DNA of 19,854 nt. Origin: Schoenoplectus triqueter. Lineage: Eukaryota; Streptophyta; Magnoliopsida; Poales; Cyperaceae. Both the position numbers and the translations under genes were made by a program. Below the pieces are notes generated by a model. The model saw only the letters and a list, made by a program, of their open reading frames with translations. It was not told the DNA's origin and searched no databases. Location: positions 1 through 19,854 of the forward strand of contig CAXKVV010001733.1 in assembly GCA_964058805.1 (NCBI GenBank), written 5' to 3'. Shown here in pieces: positions 8,999 to 18,957 of this stretch; position 1 is the stretch's first letter; every line of letters starts with the position of its first letter.

Positions 8999-9183
8999 AT
9001 GTGAGTTGTTTGGTGCCTAGCAGGCTCTTGTAGTGCTTGACACTTTCTCGATTCGGCGGTTGTGATTGATGGTGTTTCTATGATATCTAGTATTCTCATT
9101 ATGTATTTTGTTCGCTACAGCATGTGTTTGAGCTTGTTGTATGTCGCACACCTGATTATACTTGTATAATATGTTGCTCGATA

Positions 9184-9344
9184 GGGGTGGAGTCATGATT
9201 TTTATATTGGGGGGTGAGGGGGTGGTGCCGAGATACGGGTATGCGTCACAAGAGCGTTAAAATTGATGAATTAGAGGGGGACAATACACTGTACGAAACA
9301 AAAATATATGAGATTGGAGGGGCCCAGCCCTCCTAAATCCGCCC
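9184..9344. mobile_element. Short non-autonomous (hAT-like?) element with flanking duplication
   Basis: The 161-bp insert is flanked by ATGTTGCTCGATA (9171-9183) and ATGTTGTTCGATA (9345-9357), a 13-bp duplication with one mismatch. The left end reads GGGGTGGAGTCATGA and the inverted right end GGGCGGATTTAGGA, a weak terminal inverted repeat. The G-rich start and CCCTCCTAAATCCGCCC end resemble the GGCGGAGCC / GGATCCGCC termini of common plant non-autonomous elements. The duplication is longer than the 8 bp of hAT, so the family is uncertain. Confidence 0.55.
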
Positions 9345-9357
9345 ATGTTGTTCGATA

Positions 9358-11284
9358 TACTGGATGTGAGTGGCACTGAGTGCCAGGCTTCCTCAAACAT
9401 AACCCAATATAGTTTTCTGAAGTGAAAAAAATCTGAATGTTAGGTTGTCAATTCTCTTAAAGTGTAAGGATAGTGGGTATGGTCCGATGTAATTGTTGGT
9501 AAGTCTATGAGATATGGTATAGGATGAGAGAGCAGCCTAGTGTTATATAATAAAATACTATTCAGATTAGAGAATGATGATTGCAGCCTCTTATTTGACT
9601 ATGTATCAAATTTTTAAAAAATATAAATTTTTAATTATTTTAATGGTTTTGACAGACTCCGGTGTTAATTTTTTGAGGAAAATTAAATTTAACGGAGTTT
9701 CTATGATTTAGTTGTTTTATCTCACATTAAACCCATTAAAACCGTTATTTAAAAAAACACATTTAACTACTGATTTTTTTTGTTTTAAATCTTAATAGCT
9801 CTAAATTTTTATTTTATTTTTATTTTTGAATGTAAATTAATGGCCTAATAAAAATATAAAGCAAATATCATTTAGTATAATTTAATATTTTTAATTTTAT
9901 ATACTTAATTGATGTTATAATTATTATTTTTATTTAATTTAGTTAATTATTAAGTACTAATAATATGAGAATGTATTTCTTAGTTTTTTTAAATATTAAT
10001 TAGTAAGTAAAAATGATTGACCGTTTTTTAATTTAACGGTCATATAAAATCGTTAAAAATGTTAACTGTTAGCTGATGATCTCATAATTAGGAGACGTTA
10101 GATATTTTAAAAGCTTGCCGTATATATATATATATGTGTGTGTGATCAAGATCAATAAGGGACAATTCTTGTAATTGTAGGTCCGAGATTAATTGGTTCA
10201 TGGAGTGTAAATTTGAGTTGTGTGCGGTGGACCGGTGGTCTCCTCGGTATCTCAGTCACTCATTAATGTCAAGCATGCATGCAATACACGTAGCAGGAAG
10301 TTGCCATTCCAATTAATGCATGTGACCAATAAGTAGGACCACATGTTTTCTAAAGCTGCCATTCCAATTAATGCTTCAGTCCAGAACCATACTGTTGTTT
10401 TCAATAGTATTGCTGTTTTGATCACGATGTGTTTTTTAAGTTGTATCAGATTGTTGCAGATTAATGTATCTGCATCATATATGATGGTAACAATCATGCC
10501 AGATTTTGTAATTGTGGTACTCCGGTTCGGTCATTTTAAAATTTAGAGAAGCGATGCCAAGGAACAAAGAGATCCAAGTTAATTATAATATAGGGAAAGC
10601 AATTCACGTGGAGAAGGTAAAATTTAATAAACTTTGACATTTAAGAAAACAATAAATTCGACATAATAAAAAAAATAAAACAATTAGATTGATGTGTATT
10701 TCATCGTACATTACTTGATTTGCAGTTTCTATGGTCCTAAATTAACAATTCAGGATATATATACCAACAAACGAACCATCAAACGGTATTCAGATATGAA
10801 TATGAATCCTTGCAATTTTAATTTGTATGATGAACGATAGAACTTACCAAAAATTTTCGTTCTTGAATACGTTATTGATCAAGTTCTTTATAGGATTTCA
10901 AAATTATAATGTATATATGACAGTTGTCATAATTGTTACCTTAATGAGTTGTAAGTGATGAATTCCCACCCTTCTCTTAATTAGGATTTTGTTGTGATGG
11001 GCTCAATTCTCAAGCAGAAAAGCAAACCGGCTAGTCAATGCAAATTAATAAAGCAGCATTTTTCTTTCATTCCTAGTTTTCAGAGGCTATGTACAAATAA
11101 TCCGCAGAGCTGTTCGTTCGTTCGTTTATTAATTTTATGGGGAAATACAAAATTAAAGAAACATAAAACCAATTATTCGCAGAATCAGCTACATTGTGAA
11201 GATCATCTATCCAAACTAACGCAATCTGGCTCACATTGTTTATCATGTTGATGATTGTTTGAAGCATCTAAATTTACCAACTAA
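9358..11284. other. AT-rich intergenic DNA downstream of the MYB gene
   Basis: No coding region was recognised. Minor items: a hairpin GACCGTT...AACGGTC at about 10018-10040, a TA/TG microsatellite at 10121-10144, and an exact 18-bp direct repeat TGCCATTCCAATTAATGC at 10302 and 10357. The part nearest 11285 should hold the MYB 3'UTR and poly(A) site. Confidence 0.45.
10121..10144. repeat. (TA)n(TG)n microsatellite
   Basis: About seven TA units run into four to five TG units. This is a compound dinucleotide repeat in non-coding DNA. Confidence 0.85.
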
Positions 11285-12219
11285 TTATCTGATTAAAGCT
11301 GCTTCTGATGCCTCAAGCTCTGGATAGGAAGTTACTGTATAATCACTTGCATGAAGCTGAAAAAAATCCGTGTAGTTCGATTGCAGGTGGCTCTGTTGTA
11401 AAGCAGTCAAGTCATCAAATTCCAGAGATAGCATGAATTGCCAGCAGCTCTCTGTTTGTGCATCATCAGTACCGGAGCTTCGGTTGCTGTAGTTTAGCTC
11501 TGGAATGGATTCTCTGCTTGAGGAGCAATTCCTTCCTTTAGAGTCGGTACTGTTTGATTCATTTCCGTTCAATGGTGTATTACAAATCTTTGTCAGCCGA
11601 GCAGGCGTTGATCGGATCACCTCTGGTACCTCTGTTCCGGTACTCACAGTAAGCGCAGTACTGCCATTCCGGACCCGAACTTTTTTACGCAGAACTGTGT
11701 TCCAATAATTTTTTACTTCATTGTCTGTTCGGCCCGGCAATCTCCCGGCAATAAGAGACCACCTAAATCAGTGGTACGTAACCAATGAGTTGCGTACTTG
11801 CACTGCTGATTTTGCACAAGAACTAGAAAGTATAAATATGCAATTACAAATATGAGAAAAAATAATATTACCTGTTGCCTAAGAGGTTGTGGAGCCTGAT
11901 AATGAGATCTTCTTCTTCAGGAGTAATATTGCCACGCTTTATTCCTGGCCTGAGATAGTTCAGCCACCTCAGCCTACAACTCTTTCCACATCTTTTTAGT
12001 CCTAATTAAATTGACATACTTCAGAAAATGAGAACTTAAAATTCAAAGCCAAATGAAGTTTCTCCTAGTGCAATTAATTGTAGTACCTGCTTTCTTTGGT
12101 ATGGTGCTCCATTTTCCCTCTCCATGGGCTTTTATATAGGCTTTAAGTATTCTATCCTCTTCCTTCGTCCAAGCTCCTCTGTTGAGGCATTCTTTAGACG
12201 AGCTTAGTTTCTTGTCCAT
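11285..12219 (-). CDS. R2R3-MYB transcription factor, TT2/C1-like
   Basis: Three exons: 12219-12087 (133 nt), 12001-11872 (130 nt) and 11762-11285 (478 nt with TAA), all GT-AG, giving 246 aa. The first two exon lengths are the canonical R2R3-MYB sizes. R2 has W17, W37 and W57. R3 has I70 in place of the first Trp, then W89 and W108, ending [15 protein letters not shown]. Residues 76-95 match the bHLH-interaction signature [D/E]Lx2[R/K]x3Lx6Lx3R (D76, L77, R80, L84, L91, R95), so it probably works in a MYB-bHLH-WD40 complex in the nucleus. VIRSTPARL (136-144) loosely recalls the subgroup 5 C-terminal motif of TT2. DNEVKNYWN also fits TT2/C1 better than PAP1. Expected role: activation of proanthocyanidin or anthocyanin genes; trichome or seed-coat MYB5-like roles are alternatives. 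The frame is intact. A weak TATA-like TTAAATATAG lies 35-45 bp upstream of the ATG. Transposon insertions begin about 400 bp upstream. Confidence 0.93.
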
Positions 12220-12614
12220 GTTTTGGAACTAGGGTCAAGCATGTACATGCACTATATTTAAGCTCACAATTGTGGAAGTAGATCGCATTTAGAACCTAAT
12301 CACCTATATGTAATCATAATATAATGAGGGCCACGGCATAGCTAAGATTAGGGTTATGGGATAGATAATGTCTTATTATCACCAAAGGATATAGATCACA
12401 TGCATGGAATCTCCTCCCCTAAGCACCTAAACAGTATCTAAAATTTGTAGCTTGACTCAAGTTTAATTAAAATATCTCTTTCTCATGAACTAAAAATACT
12501 ACTTTATTGGCTCGGAATATATATGTTACATTTCAGCTGTATAATCTCATTCACTGGTACCTGATTATTCCATTCCCTAATTAATTAATATTACTAAAAG
12601 GAAGCCTGCTCAGG

Positions 12615-12760
12615 CAGTGGCTAATGTGAGTGGGGTCACAGGACCCCACTGAAATCTCTCAAAATCATTAGTTATATGTTTATAATTGATTAATTTAATT
12701 AAAAAAATAGCTAAAATCTTTCACAGGACCCCACTGAAATTTTTTCTCCTTTCGCCTCTG
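12615..12760. mobile_element. 146-bp hAT-type MITE upstream of the MYB gene
   Basis: Flanked by TGCTCAGG (12607-12614) and TGCTCAAG (12761-12768), an 8-bp duplication with one mismatch, as made by hAT transposases. The ends are CAGTGGCTAATG and, inverted, CAGAGGCGAAAG (9 of 12 match). Inside, AGTGGGGTC and GACCCCACT form a 9-bp-arm hairpin (12629-12650). CACAGGACCCCACTGAAAT occurs twice (12637 and 12722). No coding capacity. It lies about 400 bp upstream of the MYB start, within its likely promoter. Confidence 0.65.
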
Positions 12761-12768
12761 TGCTCAAG

Positions 12769-13640
12769 CTATGATACTGTTTTATTGACTTAGACAAAGA
12801 TAGGTCAGCCTTATACACAAAAAGTAACTTTATTAACTCAAATCATACAATATATACCGAACATTTACCAGAACTTGAGCATTTACTAATGATTCATTTC
12901 TGGAATTTTCATCTTCCACTAGTAATTGCCTTCTTTTAATTTAATTAATACATAAAACTCGTAACTAAGTAAGTTCAACATCTTTATATAGATTAATTCA
13001 AAAAAAATTTCTTCTAATTGCAAAAAGGTGCCAAATTTTGTTTCATACGGACCTGAGAGTGTTTAGATTCATCGAAAACGTGTCAAAAGTAAAAACTGTG
13101 TTATTTTCTTTTTTTCAACAATACTTGTCGATATTAAACGTGAAGCAGAAGTTAGTAGTAGATATTTAGATAAATGAATATTGTCGTATTTACAAGTATT
13201 AGATGTCAATTTTTCATTTCCAACTTGATGAAATGTTCAGAGGCACTGGATCACTTTGATTCCGGTCCTTGCATTATATTACTATACTAAGATAGTATGT
13301 GGTTGGTAAGTAACATTAATAACCATCAAATTAAAAAAAAAAACATATTCTGATCATATAGATTGTTCAGCACTGGGATTGAAGGTAAAAAAAAGTATTT
13401 ATGATGGCATTTTATATTCCTAAAAAAAATTCAGATCATTAATTAAATAATTAGTTATCGCGAGAGGGACATATAATTAATGTAAAATGACCCTATTTGT
13501 TAGTGGGGTTGGAAAATCAGCACACCTTCTTGTCTTTCTTTTTGCCAAACAGTATAACTTACTGAGCTAATCATTTCCATCTACCCTTCTTGATGTTCCC
13601 TACCTCCTCTCATCATTCCAAATTTTAACGAAGGAATGTG
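12769..13640. other. MYB distal upstream region, no gene seen
   Basis: AT-rich DNA with homopolymer A runs. I recognise no open frame, RNA or transposon ends. It separates the MITE from the larger hAT insertion. Confidence 0.4.
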
Positions 13641-13648
13641 GTTGCAAA

Positions 13649-14697
13649 CAAGGTTGTAAAATCCGAATCGAAAACGGAATCGGAAGAATCGGATCGGAAA
13701 TTCAGATTTTTTTAAAAATAATGCTTATTTTTCATCAAAAAAATACAGGAAAAAACTTAAAAAATATATTTTTATCATAAAGTCGTGTTAGAACAAAAAT
13801 TATACACAAAAATTGCACTAATTTAATATAATATAAACATTCATAATAATTATTAATTAAAAAGTTAACCACATGTCTTACATATCTTATCGCGATAGCC
13901 TTAAATATTTTATCTTTATATTTCTTTCATATTTCCTTGAGTCCAAGCTCTTACTATCTAGGACGGATGCAATATATTTATATTTTAGTTCAAAGTACTT
14001 ATTGGGGTTTTATATTATAGTACAAATTTCAAAAGAATATTATATTTTCAGATAAAAATGGGAGTCAAATTTTGTTTATTTTAAATACTTGAAAAGAATT
14101 CATACTGTATGAATTTCATATAAGTTGAGACATATAGTTCAAATTAAAAAAAACTCTATAATTATCTACCCACCCCCGTTGCTCTCGACGTTTTGTCTTT
14201 AAACACCTTTTAGCAAAATTTCTGGTCAAACTAATGCAAGATTCCATGTACCAAGACCTGAAACCTTTCAAATTCTGATTCCCACTTTGTCATCAGACAC
14301 ACACACTCCGATAAACAAAAATGGAAATACCAATATCAAATTAACAATACCATCAGCCGCGTCAGGGTCCATGCACCAAGTTTATTTAAAACTTTTATTG
14401 GATAATCAATTCCAAGGACCTTTCTCAAACCCTCCAGATCTCTCATTTCATTATTCTCGTTCAAACTTCAAAAACAATAAATTGATCAAATTGGAAAGTT
14501 CCAATTAAGTTTCTCTTCGTCCTTTGCAACAATTGATGGAGACTACTACTATTATGTCACTATTCGCTACTAATTTCGGCATATCAGCCATCTTCGTGGA
14601 GCTTTTCGCAAGAAAATCGTTTGGCCGCGTAAATCGGGTGAAATTCGGATCGTGTTTGGCCGATTCGAATCGGAATCGTCTGATTTTGCAAACCATG
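13649..14697. mobile_element. Non-autonomous hAT element, 1049 bp, with 8-bp TSD
   Basis: The exact 8-bp duplication GTTGCAAA sits at 13641-13648 and 14698-14705. The left end CAAGGTTGTAAAATCCGA pairs with the inverted right end CATGGTTTGCAAAATCAGA. Both subterminal regions are dense in GAATCGGA-like motifs, on the left at about 13663-13700 and on the right at about 14640-14685, as expected for hAT transposase binding. The interior has no recognisable transposase: the longest frames are short and lack hAT dimerisation or zinc-finger motifs. It is therefore a deletion derivative or a MITE-like element. Part of the interior (about 14160-14540) is less AT-rich and could be captured DNA, though I could not identify it. 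Confidence 0.85.
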
Positions 14698-14865
14698 GTT
14701 GCAAAAGCCAAATTCCATTCCAATCATACAAAAATGAAAGTGATTGATAGAGAAAGTCAATTCATATAAAATTAATTAATCACCTTTGGCTCGTCAATTC
14801 ATTTATAATTAATTAATTAAAGGTTCATTGTCGTTGATTTAGTATCAGAATATAATTCTAACTTA

Positions 14866-14878
14866 TATATGGTACTAT
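14866..14878. repeat. Target-site duplication, left copy (RTE LINE)
   Basis: TATATGGTACTAT, identical to 17833-17845. The exact 13-bp match on both sides fixes the limits of the inserted LINE. Confidence 0.93.
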
Positions 14879-15012
14879 AATTTCGCCTGTGTAGACTAGT
14901 TTCTGCACAGTCTGTCTCAAGCTAGAATAAAGGAGGAGGGTTGCGATGGGTGTGACGAGCTCTGCATCAAAACAACCAATCTTTATGGAAATGAAACTCA
15001 GTCAATTTTCGT

Positions 15013-15208
15013 TGGGGCGTCACCCTCTTAGCGACACGCCATATCGGAACCCGGATATGGTGATAAGAGAATAAGGGTCGGGTCGTCACCGCCTTAGCGG
15101 CGCGCCATATTGGAACCCGAATATGGTGACAAGTGAGCGAGGGCCGGATCGTCATCACCTTAGTGACGCGCTGCATCGGCGCCCGGATGTAGTGTCAAAT
15201 GAACAAGG
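15013..15208 (+). repeat. Three tandem 65-66-bp units in the LINE 5' region
   Basis: CGTCACC recurs at 15019 and 15084, and CGTCATC at 15150, each followed by a (T)TAG(C/T)G(A/G)C(A/G)CGC stretch, then CATAT/GCATCGG and a GAACCCG- or GCCCGG-containing string. The units have diverged at CpG sites. Repeated 5' monomers are reminiscent of internal promoter monomers in other LINEs. Their role here is inferred only. Confidence 0.75.
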
Positions 15209-17399
15209 GTCTTCGCACTTGACTCGACGAGTCCGAGAGGCAAGGAAGCTAGTCAGGGAAAGTAGGATTTGTATAGGTAGTTGGAATGTAGGGTCCTTAA
15301 CAAGTAAGCTAAGAGAGTTAGTTGATACTGCGATTAGGAGACGCGTTAATATCTTATGTGTTCAGGAGACTAAATGGACGGGTCAGAAGACTAAGGAGGT
15401 GGAGAATACAGGCTTTAAATTGTGGTACACGAGAAAAGAACGAATTAGAAATGATGTAGGCATCTTAATTGATAAGAGCCTCAAGAATGGAGTTGTCGCA
15501 GTTATGAGACAAGGGGACAAGATAATCATGATCAAATTGATTTTTGGAGATTAAGAATGTTATAAATGAGAAGAAAGAATGTTATAAACGTTTACATCAC
15601 AACAAGAGTGATGAAAACATACAGAAGTACAAACAAGCTAGAAGAAACGCAAAGAAAGCTGTGAGCGAAGCAAGGGGTCAGGCATACACGGAGTTGTATC
15701 GGAAATTAGATACGAAAGAGGGCGAAAATGATGTCTACAAGATGGCTAAACTTCGAGAAAGGAAGACAAGAGACTTCCACCAAGTTAAATGTATTAAGGA
15801 TGAGACTGATAGACTTTTGGTGAAAGATAAGGAGATTAAGAACAGATGGAGAGCATACTTCGACAAGCTATTCAACGACGAGAGTGAGAAAATCACGATT
15901 GAGTTGGACGACTCAATTGACACCAATAGGAGATTTGTTCGGAGAATTCAAGAGTCTGAGGTGAAAGAAGCTTTAAAAAAAATGAAAACAGGTAAGGCGT
16001 TAGGACCGGATGACATTCCGATTGAGGTATGGAGATGTATTGGAGATATAGCAATAGTGTGGCTCACTAAACTATTTAATATCATTTTTCGGTCCAATAA
16101 AATGTCTGATGAGCGGAGAAGAAGTATATTAGTACTAATCTTCAAGAATAAAGGAGATATTCAAAGTTGTACTAATTACAGAGGAATTAAGCTCATGAGT
16201 CATACCATGAAGCTTTGGGAGAGAGTGATCGAGCACCGTTTAAGAAAACTGACAACTGTCTCTAAAAATCAGTTTGGTTTTATACCTGGGAGGTCCACTA
16301 TGGAGGCGATTTTCTTGATAAGACAACTTATGGAGAGACATCGAGAACAGAAGAACGACCTACATATGATATTTATTGATTAAGAGAAAGCGTATGATAA
16401 AATTCCGAGAAATATCATATGGGGAAACTAGTCCCAACAAAGTACGTTACCCTTATTAAGAATATGTACACAAATATTGTGACTTGTGTCAGAGCATCTG
16501 ACGACGAGTCCGATACATTTTCTATTAAGATAGGATTACATCAAGGGTCAGCATTGAGTCCATATATTTTCACCTTAGTGATGGATGAGATCACAAAGGA
16601 CATACAAGAAGATATTCCTTGGTGTATGCTCTTTGCTGATGATGTGGTGCTGATTGATGAGAGCAGAATTGGAGTCAATCAGAAACTAGAGTTGTGGAGA
16701 CAAACTTTAGAATCGAAATGTTTTAGACTTAGTATGACAAAAACTGAATATATGAGGTGTCAATTCAACGGAAAAAACTTAGATGACGGAGATGTTAGTT
16801 TGGATGGACGAGTAGTACTCATGAATGACACATTTCGGTATTTGCGATCGATGTTGCAGAGTGAAGGAGAGATCGATGAAGATGTGAGTCATAGAATAAG
16901 AGCTGGATGGGTAAAATGGAGACAAGCATATGATATTCTTTGTGACAAGAAGGTCCCAAACAAACTAAAAAACAAGTTTTACAGGACAGTTATTAGACCT
17001 ACGATGTTGTATGGCGCAAAATGTTGGGTTACAAAAGGACAACACATCCAGAAGATGAGTGTAGCTGAAATGCGGATGTTGAGTTGGATATGTGGCCACA
17101 CAAAGAAAGATCGAATCATAAATGATGATATTAGGGACAAACTTGGGGTAGCACCAATTCAAGAGAAGCTAGTCCAACATCGTTTGCGATGGTTTGGTCA
17201 TATCCAATGAATGCCTCCTGAAGCATCAGTACGCAGCGGTATTTTAAATCGTCTTGAAAATACAAGAAGAGTAAGAGGTCGACCGAGACTGACATGGTAG
17301 GAAGCAATAAAAAGAGATTTGAACGAATGAAATATATCCAAAGAGCTTGTTTTGGATAGGAGTGCGTGGAAGATAGCAATTCATGTACCTGAACCATGA
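15123..17399 (+). pseudogene. Broken RTE endonuclease/reverse transcriptase ORF
   Basis: Piece 1 (15123-15554) has the start of an APE-type endonuclease: IGSWNVGSL and ILCVQETKW carry the first Asn and Glu. The later endonuclease motifs are missing, and the text resumes about 15555 in the linker before the RT, so roughly 220 residues (about 0.7 kb) were deleted. Piece 2 (15544-16383) contains RT fingers with KALGPDDIP, a YRGIKL box and FGFIPGRST. It stops at TAA 16381, just after the motif A aspartate (MIFID*EKAYD). A short deletion and frame change follow. Piece 3 (16419-17210) has LHQGSALSPY and the catalytic FADD at 16632-16643. Further in-frame stops lie at 17208 (TGA), 17298 (TAG) and 17328 (TGA), and the original end is probably TGA 17397-17399. 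The last three stops fit C-to-T decay at methylated sites (CGA or TGG originals). Confidence 0.92.
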
Positions 17400-17808
17400 T
17401 TTAGGAGTTAGAGTCTAATAGTAGAGTTATAGACTTTATATTCTTAAATTTTTTAGGATTTTAGGATTTAGAATTTAGAAATAGATTTCAGAAATAGAGG
17501 TTTAGATAGAATTTAGAATTAGGTTTTTAAAATAGGATTTTAGAATTGAGAAATATATTTTATAATAGAGGTTTATTGTACTATTATTAGTACTATTATT
17601 ATTATTGTTATTATTGCTACTATTATTAGCATATTATCATTATCATCTTTATTTATATATTGTTATTGTTATTTTATTTATTTTATTTATTTATTTTCTT
17701 TTTCTTCCATCATATTCATTATTATCACTGATATTTTAGATATTTGATCTTATGTTTTCTAATTGGGTTTCATTTCTAGCCTACCCAATTTATTTGGGAT
17801 TAAAGGCT

Positions 17809-17832
17809 TTGTTGTTGTTGTTGTTGTTGTTG
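17809..17832 (+). repeat. (TTG)8 tail of the RTE LINE
   Basis: Eight perfect TTG units directly before the right target-site duplication. They mark the 3' terminus used for target-primed reverse transcription. Confidence 0.93.
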
Positions 17833-17845
17833 TATATGGTACTAT
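17833..17845. repeat. Target-site duplication, right copy (RTE LINE)
   Basis: TATATGGTACTAT, identical to 14866-14878. Removing the LINE and one copy restores a plausible empty site. Confidence 0.93.
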
Positions 17846-18219
17846 CTTTGATGGAATCAAATGCATGCAATTTGTCATATTTTGAGGATCACAATTTTTT
17901 TTTCGTATAAAAGAAAAAGACAGGCGTGTCTATTTTGTCTTTGAGCATCGAATCACGCTGGCTAGCTAGTCTAGTTAAACTTTTTTTTTCATTTTTCCAG
18001 AAAATTTGTATTATTTCATTATAAAAGCCAGTAAATCATGCATACCCTGAAATTATCTAGATCACTGGATCTCTATACCTGTATTTGTCTATTTGAATTA
18101 TGGAGTTACATGTCAGCATGCAAGCATCAATCAGAACAAGAACTTTGAGAAAATAGATAATTAATATATTTGAAGAGTTTATTCAAAATCGATTCTCCAT
18201 ACAAAGCTCAACTCTAACA
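17846..18219. other. No gene seen
   Basis: Ordinary AT-rich plant intergenic DNA to the right of the LINE, continuing the pre-insertion sequence from before 14866. No coding, RNA or repeat signal was recognised. Confidence 0.4.
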
Positions 18220-18229
18220 AATAATCAGC

Positions 18230-18395
18230 GGTAAGACCTCTCAACGGGCGGCGGGTTAAACCTAACTCTGTTATACCAGGTTAAAAAAAATAGCTAACTC
18301 ACCCGCAATCCTATCCAACCCATATAATTTTTTACATACAGATTTTAGTGGGTTATACGGGCTAAATGGGTTAATATTTTAATTAAATAATATAT
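18230..18395. mobile_element. Possible hAT-like terminal fragment
   Basis: The stretch starts AAGACCTCTCAACGGGCGGC, then GGGTTAAACC, and holds ACCCGC, CCAACCC, GTGGGTTATACGGGC and AATGGGTTAA. GGGTTAACCC-type strings after a (T)AGACCTGTCAA-like start are familiar from plant hAT MITE ends. No matching opposite end or 8-bp duplication was found, so this is a tentative, probably truncated remnant. Confidence 0.3.
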
Positions 18396-18667
18396 TATAT
18401 ATTTTTAATAATATTAGATAATATATATTTTATTAATAATAACACAACTCAATGATGAGAAAAATAAAAAATATTAAAAAATAATGATTATTTCACATTA
18501 ATTATGAATAATGAATTAAAAAATTAAATATTTGTAATGTTTTATAAAAAAGAGAAATATAAAAATAATTAATATTATAAAGAAAGTGATATATAATATT
18601 TAAAAATAAAATATAATAAAAAATTACATGATAATAATTAAAATATAATATTAATTTTTATCTCTTA
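18396..18667. other. Very AT-rich stretch, no gene
   Basis: Almost entirely A and T with TAATAATATTA-type strings. Nothing is identifiable. It may be the interior of a degraded element ending at 19034. Confidence 0.4.
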
Positions 18668-18743
18668 AATAATTATTCTACTGATCACCAATAAATTATA
18701 TATACAATATTTAAAAATAATTATTTTACTGATCACCAATAAA
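18668..18743. repeat. 48-bp direct duplication
   Basis: TACTGATCACCAATAAA preceded by AATAATTATT occurs twice, starting at 18668 and 18716, with one base different over 28 bp. The copies immediately precede the palindrome cluster. Confidence 0.8.
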
Positions 18744-18769
18744 ATCGTTCACTGCGCGTTTGAAACGCT

Positions 18770-18947
18770 CCACTGGCAGTGGCGCCTTTCATTATTTTTA
18801 CGAAACGCGCCACTTCCAGTGGCGCATTTACTTCTTATATATACAAAACGCGCAAGTGAGATGGAGGCGTTGCGCGGGGTTTGGACGAAACGCGCCACTG
18901 GCAGTGGCGTGTTTCATAAAAATAATGAAATGCGCCACTGGCAGTGG
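18770..18947. repeat. 60-bp inverted repeat built from the GCCACTGGCAGTGGC palindromes
   Basis: Arms 18770-18829 and 18888-18947 are reverse complements with six mismatches in 60, separated by a 58-bp loop region. Each arm holds two palindromes 40 bp apart (centres 18776 and 18816; 18901 and 18941) joined by a TTTCATTATTTTTACGAAA-like spacer. The palindrome core equals that at 8801-8912. A transcript would fold into a long hairpin. There is no coding signal: frames reading ATGSG or HWQWR here are repeat artefacts. Confidence 0.88.
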
Positions 18948-18957
18948 CGCGCTGCCA

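Larger units (their letters stand above)
4053..9000. mobile_element. MULE (Mutator-like) element, ends not defined
   Basis: A MURA-type transposase gene on the minus strand and a convergent plus-strand PMD-like remnant sit 144 bp apart, tail to tail. The layout resembles maize MuDR, where two genes converge, although the second gene here is not related to mudrB as far as I can tell. The right side (8801-9000) has palindromes plus an AT-rich block that recurs at 18770-19034 in the same orientation, which suggests it is one end of an element family. I found no matching terminal inverted repeat on the left and no 9-bp target duplication, so both limits given are provisional. The left terminus may be lost, diverged or outside the window. 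Confidence 0.5.
14879..17832 (+). mobile_element. RTE-type non-LTR retrotransposon (LINE), 2954 bp
   Basis: The element runs from just after the left 13-bp TSD to the end of a (TTG)8 tail that abuts the right TSD. It has a 5' region with three 65-66-bp repeats, an endonuclease-reverse transcriptase reading frame in pieces, an AT-rich 3'UTR and a 3' end CCCAATTTATTTGGGATTAA before (TTG)n. A microsatellite rather than poly(A) tail is typical of RTE. The 5' portion appears complete. An internal deletion removes the second half of the endonuclease, so this copy is dead. The exact TSD and short tail argue for a fairly recent insertion, against which the several stop codons argue for some age. Confidence 0.92.

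Noticed and set aside
3500..9100. MULE terminal inverted repeats and 9-bp target duplication
   Set aside because: I looked for the inverse of the right-hand AT block and of the palindromes near the PMD-like remnant and found none. No end could be supported on the left.
10252..11267. Several 60-90-codon frames downstream of the MYB gene
   Set aside because: Typical of AT-rich non-coding DNA. They overlap on both strands and lack domains or conserved start context.
14505..14769. Open frames inside the right part of the hAT element
   Set aside because: Short, overlapping on both strands, partly made of the GAATCGGA subterminal repeats, with no transposase motif.
15735..16145. Minus-strand frames over the LINE ORF
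   Set aside because: Antisense shadows of the reverse transcriptase reading frame.
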